NCBI GenBank assembly: GCA_027021605.1
Contig: JALUUA010000355.1
Span: 1-5,271 of the forward strand
DNA from: Candidatus Bipolaricaulota bacterium
GTDB lineage: Bacteria > Bipolaricaulota > Bipolaricaulia > RBG-16-55-9
Direction of reading: 5' to 3'
DNA length: 5,271 nt
Of the stretch, positions 1 to 4,050 are shown piece by piece. The notes under the pieces are model-generated. The model was not told where the DNA came from and did not search any database. It was given only the letters and a program-made list of their open reading frames with translations. The translations under genes were made by a program, and so were the position numbers. Every line of letters starts with the position of its first letter. Within the stretch, counting starts at the first letter, position 1.

Positions 1-985
1 CGGAGGCCATGATCTCCGTGAGATCCGTGTTGCCGATGCCGAAGGCGAAGCACCCGTAGGCCCCGTGGGTGCAGGTGTGGGAGTCCGTGCCCACCACGAG
101 CGTGTCGGGGCGGATGAGCCCCTTCTCCGGGAAGAGCACATGGCAGATGCCCCAGCTCACGAACGGGGCCGGGGGCAAGAACGCGTTCGGGAGCTTTTGT
201 TCTTCCACGAACTGCGCGGCCTTCTGTACCATCTCCTGGGACTTCCAGTCGTCGCGTACCAGGGGGATCTGGATCGTGTGGTCGGCCACAAACAAAATCT
301 TCTCGGGGTTCTGGATGCGGAAGTCCCGCCCGTAGGCCCGGTAGAGCTGCTCGGCGGCCACGGGCAGGGTGAGCTCGTGGGTGATGACCCGATCCACCTC
401 GGCGTAGACGATCATCCCGGGTTCTACATAATCGATTCCGGCGGCCTTGGCGAGGATCTTCTCCGCCAGGGTCATGGGGCGGGGCGGGGCGCTCGGCTGC
501 TTCAACTCGCCGCCCCGTTGGTGGAAGGCCGTAAGCCCCCCGGCCTCTAAGATCTGCCGGTGGACGGGGGCCATGCCCTCGAAGAACGCATCGTCGAGTT
601 CGATCTCGATCTCGTCGCCCGTCTTGATGTCGGGGGGCACGAGATCCCTGTTGCGGGAGAGGGGCAGCCCCATGTTGATGGAGTTGCGGTAGAAGATGCG
701 GGCAAACGACTGGGCGATCACGGCCTCGACGCCCGCTTTCCGGAGGGCGATGGGGGCGACCTCGCGGGAGCTGCCGCAGCCGAAGTTCTCACCCGCGACG
801 AGGATCTTGTACTCCCCGGGCCTGAAGGGCGTGCCGAAGGGGTTCTTCGACTCGTGGAGGTCCTCTAGAGCGTGGGCTCCTAAGCTGTCCAAGTCCGTGG
901 TGGTGCAGTAGCGGGCGGGGATGATCTCGTCGGTGTTTACGTCATCGCCCACGACGAAAACCCTGCCTTTGATCTTTCGGGGCAT
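1..985 (-). CDS. Fused 3-isopropylmalate dehydratase (LeuD-type small domain + LeuC-type large domain), 3' end outside window
   Basis: Aconitase-superfamily hydro-lyase. The family isomerises 2-isopropylmalate to 3-isopropylmalate in leucine synthesis; homocitrate or citramalate-type substrates remain possible. 328 residues are visible and the C-terminus is cut off by the window edge. Residues 1-155 are a complete small (swivel) domain: GDDVNTDEIIPARY at 13-26, and GENFGCGSSRE at 65-75 with the family's active-site serine region. Residues 156-170 form a polar, Pro-rich linker (ELKQPSAPPRP), and at M171 a typical large-subunit N-terminus begins (MTLAEKILAKAAG). Later comes GTDSHTCTHGA, a catalytic-domain signature. 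The [4Fe-4S] cysteines would lie beyond the edge. The frame has no stop between the two parts, and no Shine-Dalgarno precedes M171, so I read one polypeptide. The start at 985 is supported by GGTGAG about 7 bases upstream and an in-frame stop at 1013-1015. Family call is firm; substrate is uncertain. Confidence 0.9.
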   Translation of the reverse strand, partial: MPRKIKGRVFVVGDDVNTDEIIPARYCTTTDLDSLGAHALEDLHESKNPFGTPFRPGEYKILVAGENFGCGSSREVAPIALRKAGVEAVIAQSFARIFYRNSINMGLPLSRNRDLVPPDIKTGDEIEIELDDAFFEGMAPVHRQILEAGGLTAFHQRGGELKQPSAPPRPMTLAEKILAKAAGIDYVEPGMIVYAEVDRVITHELTLPVAAEQLYRAYGRDFRIQNPEKILFVADHTIQIPLVRDDWKSQEMVQKAAQFVEEQKLPNAFLPPAPFVSWGICHVLFPEKGLIRPDTLVVGTDSHTCTHGAYGCFAFGIGNTDLTEIMAS

Positions 986-1019
986 GATCCGCTCACCGCC
1001 GTTGGCTTTGGGTTACGCT

Positions 1020-1048
1020 ATTCTAGAGGGTGGGCTGCGGTCCGGCAA
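1020..1048 (-). promoter_or_regulatory. Predicted sigma70-type promoter of the leuDC fusion gene
   Basis: Read on the minus strand there is TTGCCG (-35, 1043-1048), a 17-base spacer and TAGAAT (-10, 1020-1025). Transcription would start near 1012-1014, leaving a leader of about 28 bases that includes the GGTGAG ribosome binding site. Such a short leader leaves no room for a T-box, leader-peptide attenuator or riboswitch downstream of this promoter. This is a consensus match only. Confidence 0.6.
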
Positions 1049-1059
1049 CGTGCCCGTCT

Positions 1060-1101
1060 TGCTGCGCCTCTTGTGTTTAAGGACGACGCGCGAGCGCAGC
1101 A
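1060..1101. repeat. Spaced inverted repeat upstream of the leuDC promoter
   Basis: TGCTGCGC at 1060-1067 is the exact reverse complement of GCGCAGCA at 1094-1101, with 26 bases between. It lies just upstream of the predicted leuDC -35 box, a position where an activator or repressor could bind, but the long spacer and modest arm length mean it may be chance. Confidence 0.3.
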
Positions 1102-1189
1102 CGTAACAACTTGGGGTGCTCGAGCCATCTTCCCCCTGAGCTCAAGCCTCTTCAATGCAAGCATCGCGCTCGGGCTCCCACCGGAAAAG

Positions 1190-1205
1190 ATCCCCCTGGG
1201 GGGAT
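1190..1205. promoter_or_regulatory. G/C palindrome touching the -35 box, candidate operator
   Basis: ATCCCCC-TG-GGGGGAT is a 16-base palindrome with perfect 7-base arms around a 2-base centre. Its last base is the first base of the TTGACG -35 hexamer of the beta-helix gene. This is the usual place for a repressor or class II activator site. No comparable palindrome is seen upstream of the barrel gene's -35 box, so it would be specific to this promoter. Confidence 0.4.
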
Positions 1206-1235
1206 TGACGCTCGCCCTCTCCCCAGAGCTATAAT
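1205..1235 (+). promoter_or_regulatory. Predicted sigma70-type promoter of the beta-helix gene
   Basis: TTGACG (-35, 1205-1210) and a perfect TATAAT (-10, 1230-1235) are separated by 19 bases, slightly longer than the optimum of 17. A start near 1242 gives a leader of about 65 bases ending in AAGGGA (1293-1298), the ribosome binding site, 8 bases before the ATG. A second -10-like string (CATAAT, 1246-1251) lacks a matching -35 box. The spacer contains the block shared with the barrel gene's promoter. Confidence 0.65.
1212..1229 (+). promoter_or_regulatory. Promoter spacer block shared with the barrel gene, CTCT-N4-AGAG dyad
   Basis: The 18 bases directly upstream of TATAAT match the equivalent 18 bases of the barrel gene's promoter (minus strand, 3958-3975) at 13 positions. 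The conserved core is CCCTCT-N4-AGAGC, and the 4 central bases differ completely. In both copies CTCT and AGAG form a dyad (here 1217-1228), as expected for a dimeric regulator contacting both half-sites. Confidence 0.45.
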
Positions 1236-1306
1236 GGCGCAGCTTCATAATATCGGAACAAGACAGCGATAAGGCCGTAGAGTGGGCGCGATAAGGGACA
1301 CGCGAT

Positions 1307-2548
1307 ATGAGCAAACCTAGAGCTTCGCTCTTGGCATCCGTGCTTGTGGGTCTCTTTCTGGTCGGGGGGCCTATATCGAACTCAAGGTCCGCCTCTTCGA
1401 CCGTGGTGGGCTCGATCTTGGAGGACTCGTTCATCGTTCCGGCTCCGGTCCTCACCGTGTGTAAAGAGGGTCCCCCTGCATGCCAATTTACAAGCATTCA
1501 GGAAGCCATCGACGCAGCCCCCTTTGTCCCTCCCATCCGGACATGGACCCCCCCACCTCCCATGCCGCTGGTCCGCATATTTCCCGGAGTTTACGAGGAA
1601 AATCTCATTCTCTATAAAAGCATATGGCTGCAGGGGAGCGTTCCCGGGGAGCCCGAGCGGGTGATCCTGCGTGGGAGGGTCCAGGACTCCAGCCTCCCCT
1701 TGGCCTTGTTCGTAGCCGGTTCCCTGAACGTGGGTATAGGTATCGAGAATCTCACCCTTCAAGGCGGCCTACAGGTCAGCGGCATGGTGACGGGTTTGAT
1801 CCGGAATAACCTCTTCCTCCCCGAGGAGAACTCAGGCATAAGCGGATTGTTCCTAAGCGGTCAGCTCCATCTCGTAATAAGCGACAATATCATCGTGGGA
1901 GGAAATCTATTCAACGAAGGAATAACCCTACAAGACGTTTCCTTCCTCCCTCTTCCCGTGGACGGTACAATCGTAATCGCATCCGAACAGCTACCCTACA
2001 GCGTGGTGCTCCTGCAGAACGAGATACGGGAGGTCTCGGATCGCCCTCGATCTAAACCGGGAACGGGGATCTCCGTGCGGAATGCAAACCGAGTGCTCCT
2101 CAAGGGCAATCGGATCTACAACAACAGCGGCTCAGGAATCGAAATCCGATCTTCTACCTTTGTGACCATCCGCGAGACAAGGGTGGAGAGGAATGGAGAT
2201 GGCTTGGACATCCGCGAGTCGTTGGGCATCCGGATCGAAGCGGGAGAAATCCGCTACAACCGAGGGGATGGCATCCTGCTCGAGGATGGAGTGTATGCTG
2301 TCGAAGGAAGCAGGATTGTAGCCAATGGAGAGACGGGCATCGCCCTTGTGGGGGGTTCACCTACCTTCATCCAGCGCTACGCGATTACGGGAAACTTCAT
2401 TGCGGAAAACGGGGTGGGCTTAAAGGCAGGTGTCGACCTTGACCGGGTGGTATGCCGGGGCAACCGAATCGAGCAAAACCGCAACGCGGACTATATGCAG
2501 GGTTCTCAGGTGAGCCCGGAACTCCGGGCACATTGCGAGGAGGATTAG
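1307..2548 (+). CDS. Exported right-handed parallel beta-helix repeat protein
   Basis: 413 residues. An N-terminal signal peptide is visible: basic MSKPR, hydrophobic core at about 8-20, probable cleavage near A29, no lipobox cysteine. C52 and C59 could form a disulfide. Residues 62-110 (TSIQEAIDAA ... VRIFPGVYEENLIL) are the entry turn seen in NosD, pectin-esterase-like and other periplasmic or surface beta-helix proteins, interrupted by a Pro-rich insert at 73-87. PbH1-type coils of 22-25 residues are clearest from about 252 to 393, each ending in an N-G/N-S turn before a GI/GL strand (SGIEI, DGLDI, DGILL, TGIAL, VGLKA). Such folds bind or cleave polysaccharide or act as adhesive spacers; I see no catalytic signature that fixes a reaction. 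The start is supported by AAGGGA at 1293. GC is visibly lower than in the neighbours. It converges with the barrel gene and shares a promoter block with it. Confidence 0.88.
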   Translation: MSKPRASLLASVLVGLFLVGGPISNSRSASSTVVGSILEDSFIVPAPVLTVCKEGPPACQFTSIQEAIDAAPFVPPIRTWTPPPPMPLVRIFPGVYEENLILYKSIWLQGSVPGEPERVILRGRVQDSSLPLALFVAGSLNVGIGIENLTLQGGLQVSGMVTGLIRNNLFLPEENSGISGLFLSGQLHLVISDNIIVGGNLFNEGITLQDVSFLPLPVDGTIVIASEQLPYSVVLLQNEIREVSDRPRSKPGTGISVRNANRVLLKGNRIYNNSGSGIEIRSSTFVTIRETRVERNGDGLDIRESLGIRIEAGEIRYNRGDGILLEDGVYAVEGSRIVANGETGIALVGGSPTFIQRYAITGNFIAENGVGLKAGVDLDRVVCRGNRIEQNRNADYMQGSQVSPELRAHCEED

Positions 2549-2564
2549 GCACTCGCCTTCATGG

Positions 2565-2607
2565 TATGCCCTGTCCTTCAATCCTCGATCTTCCCTTGAA
2601 GGGCATA
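2565..2607. terminator. Stem-loop between convergent genes, possible shared terminator
   Basis: The right arm TTGAAGGGCATA (2596-2607) pairs over 12 bases with the left arm (TATGCCC at 2565-2571 plus TTCAA at 2577-2581), which carries a 5-base bulge. The loop is 14 bases. The stem fills the 63-base gap between the two convergent stop codons and could work in both directions. Neither side has a clear T-run, so strong intrinsic termination is unlikely; it may instead block exonucleases. Confidence 0.4.
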
Positions 2608-2611
2608 TCGC

Positions 2612-3943
2612 TTAGAACTCCAGCTTCAGCTCCAGGCTCAGGGAGAGCGTCGTCGTGGTCGTGTTTCGCGCGGGATCGTGGGGGAACCGCTGGGTGCTCC
2701 ACGTTCCTGCAAGCGAAATCGTGAGGTCCGGAAGGGGTTCGGTTTCTACGTCAAAGCCGGTGCGGATCTCCCGGACATCCCGGACGGGATCGTTGGGATA
2801 ACGGGTATCCCGCATCTCCCCCGCCAGCGCGATGCTCCCGGACTTTTGGGATCGGGTCCATTCCCAGCCCCAGCGGACAAAGCGCTTATCCCGCGCGGGG
2901 TCCCGGGGGAAGCTCGTGATCTCGTGCTCGAACGAGGCGCGAAGCACCCAAGGGAAAAGCTCCGTTTCGACCCTCACCCGCGCTTCCCGCACGCTCCGGG
3001 TTCGCTGGAGGTCGTTCGGATAGCGGGTGAGGTCGTAGGTCAGACGGAACGAGAGGGTCCCGCTGCGAAGATCCCTTTCAACGGCACCCCGCAGCCGTCG
3101 AAACCGCTTCGTGAGTTGCGGCCGGTTCGGGCGATCGGTGTCCTCCGCCCTCCCGAGCAGGGTAACGCGGCCCAACCCGGCAAGCGGGGCGAAGGCCGCC
3201 TCCAGCCGTCGTTCCCAAACGAACTCGTCCCGCTCGGGGTCGGAGGGGAACCGTCTCGCCCGCGAGCCGACCTCCCACTCGACCGTCCCCGAGGGGAGCC
3301 CCAAAGCCCAAGTGAACTCGAACGCCCTCCGGACCTCGTCCCGCTCGGGGTCTTGGGCATAGGAGCACGCAAGCCAAAATAGAGAGCCCCCGGCCTCCAC
3401 GGCCCCCTGCCTCCCTGCCACCGCCAGGTCCAGGCGTCGTGCGTCCCCACCCCGCTTCCGTTCCGTGCTATAGGGCAAACACCAGTTGGCCCGCGTGATC
3501 TCCCCCTCGACGCGGAGGGCTTGCAGCTGCAGCTCGGTCCGGACCGTCTGACGCCGGGCGTCGTAGTCGCGGGAAGGGTTCTGGGGATACCGCGCATCCC
3601 GCTGCCAGAGCGTGAGCGCGTTCGAGATCCCCCCGAGCGGGAACTCGATGCTCACGGTCCGGGTCGTCCAAACGCGATTGAGGTACGGCCTCTCCCGATA
3701 GAGCCTCTCCCGCCGAAGCCACGAGCCCGACAGCCTCAGCCCGAACCCTTCGAGCTCCAGGTCGGTGCCGCTCGTCCACGTCTGGATCGCGTCTGCCGGA
3801 CCCCGCGCGAACTCCCTTTCGAAGGATTGCCTGAGGCGGACCTCCACGCCCGCCGCGGGCCCTCCCACCCCCGGCGAGAGGAGCAAGACGACGCCTACCC
3901 AGCCCACAAGAAGCGCGGGGCCCCAGGCCCTCACGCCCCTCAT
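2612..3943 (-). CDS. Predicted outer-membrane beta-barrel built of about 37-residue hairpin repeats
   Basis: 443 residues of no named family that I recognise. A signal peptide is clear: basic start, hydrophobic core at about 10-22, probable cleavage around 30-32. The remainder alternates amphipathic beta strands with loops at a steady 37-39 residue period. Loop landmarks sit near residues 45, 82, 119, 158, 195, 232, 271, 308, 345, 382 and 420. The best loops read R-Y/F-P-x-D-P-x-R-D (RYPQNPSRD, RFPSDPERD, SFPRDPARD, RYPNDPVRD). The last strand, SLSLELKLEF, ends in Phe, as in BAM-inserted barrels. Eleven loops imply about 22 strands. The loop before the final strand should face outside, which places the conserved loops at the cell surface and the short turns (such as LPSG, KSGS) in the periplasm. 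The ATG lies 8 bases after the -10 box, so the transcript would be nearly leaderless; a GTG at codon 4 is an alternative start. Substrate and role are unknown. Confidence 0.8.
   Translation of the reverse strand: MRGVRAWGPALLVGWVGVVLLLSPGVGGPAAGVEVRLRQSFEREFARGPADAIQTWTSGTDLELEGFGLRLSGSWLRRERLYRERPYLNRVWTTRTVSIEFPLGGISNALTLWQRDARYPQNPSRDYDARRQTVRTELQLQALRVEGEITRANWCLPYSTERKRGGDARRLDLAVAGRQGAVEAGGSLFWLACSYAQDPERDEVRRAFEFTWALGLPSGTVEWEVGSRARRFPSDPERDEFVWERRLEAAFAPLAGLGRVTLLGRAEDTDRPNRPQLTKRFRRLRGAVERDLRSGTLSFRLTYDLTRYPNDLQRTRSVREARVRVETELFPWVLRASFEHEITSFPRDPARDKRFVRWGWEWTRSQKSGSIALAGEMRDTRYPNDPVRDVREIRTGFDVETEPLPDLTISLAGTWSTQRFPHDPARNTTTTTLSLSLELKLEF
2663..3595 (-). repeat. Eight-copy span of the R-Y/F-P-x-D-P-x-R-D loop repeat inside the barrel gene
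   Basis: Copies at protein level, in gene order: ARYPQNPSRD (3566-3595), SYAQDPERD (3338-3364), RRFPSDPERD (3227-3256), degenerate DRPNRPQLTKR (3104-3136), TRYPNDLQRTR (2996-3028), TSFPRDPARD (2888-2917), TRYPNDPVRD (2777-2806), QRFPHDPARN (2663-2692). A further unit without the motif fits the spacing near Y158. The period is about 111-117 bases. The DNA copies keep recognisable GGGATCG/GGGGTC strings but are well diverged, so the conservation is mainly at protein level and not a recent tandem duplication. Confidence 0.75.
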
Positions 3944-3951
3944 AGCTCCGC

Positions 3952-3981
3952 GTTATAGCTCTTCTAAGAGGGGGAAGTCAA
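3952..3981 (-). promoter_or_regulatory. Predicted sigma70-type promoter of the barrel gene, very close to the ATG
   Basis: Read on the minus strand, TTGACT (-35, 3976-3981), an 18-base spacer and TATAAC (-10, 3952-3957). The -10 box ends only 8 bases before the ATG, so transcription would begin within a few bases of the start codon. Confidence 0.65.
3958..3975 (-). promoter_or_regulatory. Promoter spacer block shared with the beta-helix gene, CTCT-N4-AGAG dyad
   Basis: Partner of the block at 1212-1229, in the same position immediately upstream of the -10 box. Here the dyad (3959-3970) extends to 5-base arms, CTCTT-CT-AAGAG on the plus strand. It fills much of the -35/-10 spacer, where a bound repressor would block RNA polymerase, or a MerR-type activator could act by distorting the long spacer. 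Confidence 0.45.
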
Positions 3982-4028
3982 ATCATAGGGGTGCCCGGAT
4001 CGGGTGTCTCAGGCTCCACGGGTCATCT

Positions 4029-4046
4029 CGCGCGGGTCACCGCGCG
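4029..4046 (-). terminator. GC-rich hairpin just after gcvPB, weak terminator candidate
   Basis: CGCGCGG and CCGCGCG are perfect 7-base arms around a 4-base loop, beginning 4 bases after the gcvPB stop. No T-run follows on the minus strand, so it is a stem-loop of uncertain function. If it does not terminate, gcvPB transcription could read into the barrel gene 107 bases away. Confidence 0.3.
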
Positions 4047-4050
4047 CGGA

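Larger units (their letters stand above)
986..1306. other. Divergent intergenic region between leuDC and the beta-helix gene
   Basis: These 321 bases separate two divergent genes. The left part holds the leuDC promoter and leader. The right part holds a 16-base palindrome, the rightward promoter and a leader of about 65 bases. The middle, about 1049-1189, has no credible gene. A minus-strand frame running through it and into the start of the beta-helix gene encodes a low-complexity product with no recognisable domain, and I treat it as a shadow. Apart from one spaced inverted repeat I see nothing structured in the middle. Confidence 0.8.

Noticed and set aside
65..550. Plus-strand open frame of 161 codons opposite the leuDC fusion
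   Set aside because: Exact codon-register antisense of conserved dehydratase sequence; it arises from GC-rich codon bias.
1013..1204. T-box, riboswitch or leucine leader peptide ahead of leuDC
   Set aside because: The predicted leader is only about 28 bases, and no Leu-codon-rich small frame or terminator/antiterminator pair is visible on the minus strand.
1018..1497. Minus-strand open frame of 159 codons across the divergent intergenic region
   Set aside because: It runs antisense into the start of the beta-helix gene, its product has no recognisable domain, and it covers two well-formed promoters.
2678..3382. Plus-strand open frame of 234 codons opposite the barrel gene
   Set aside because: The minus-strand frame has a signal peptide, regular protein repeats and a promoter; the plus frame only mirrors these repeats and has none of these features.
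2663..3595. CRISPR-like array or non-coding tandem repeats
   Set aside because: The period (about 111-117 bases) and divergence of the copies do not fit CRISPR, and conservation follows codon structure.
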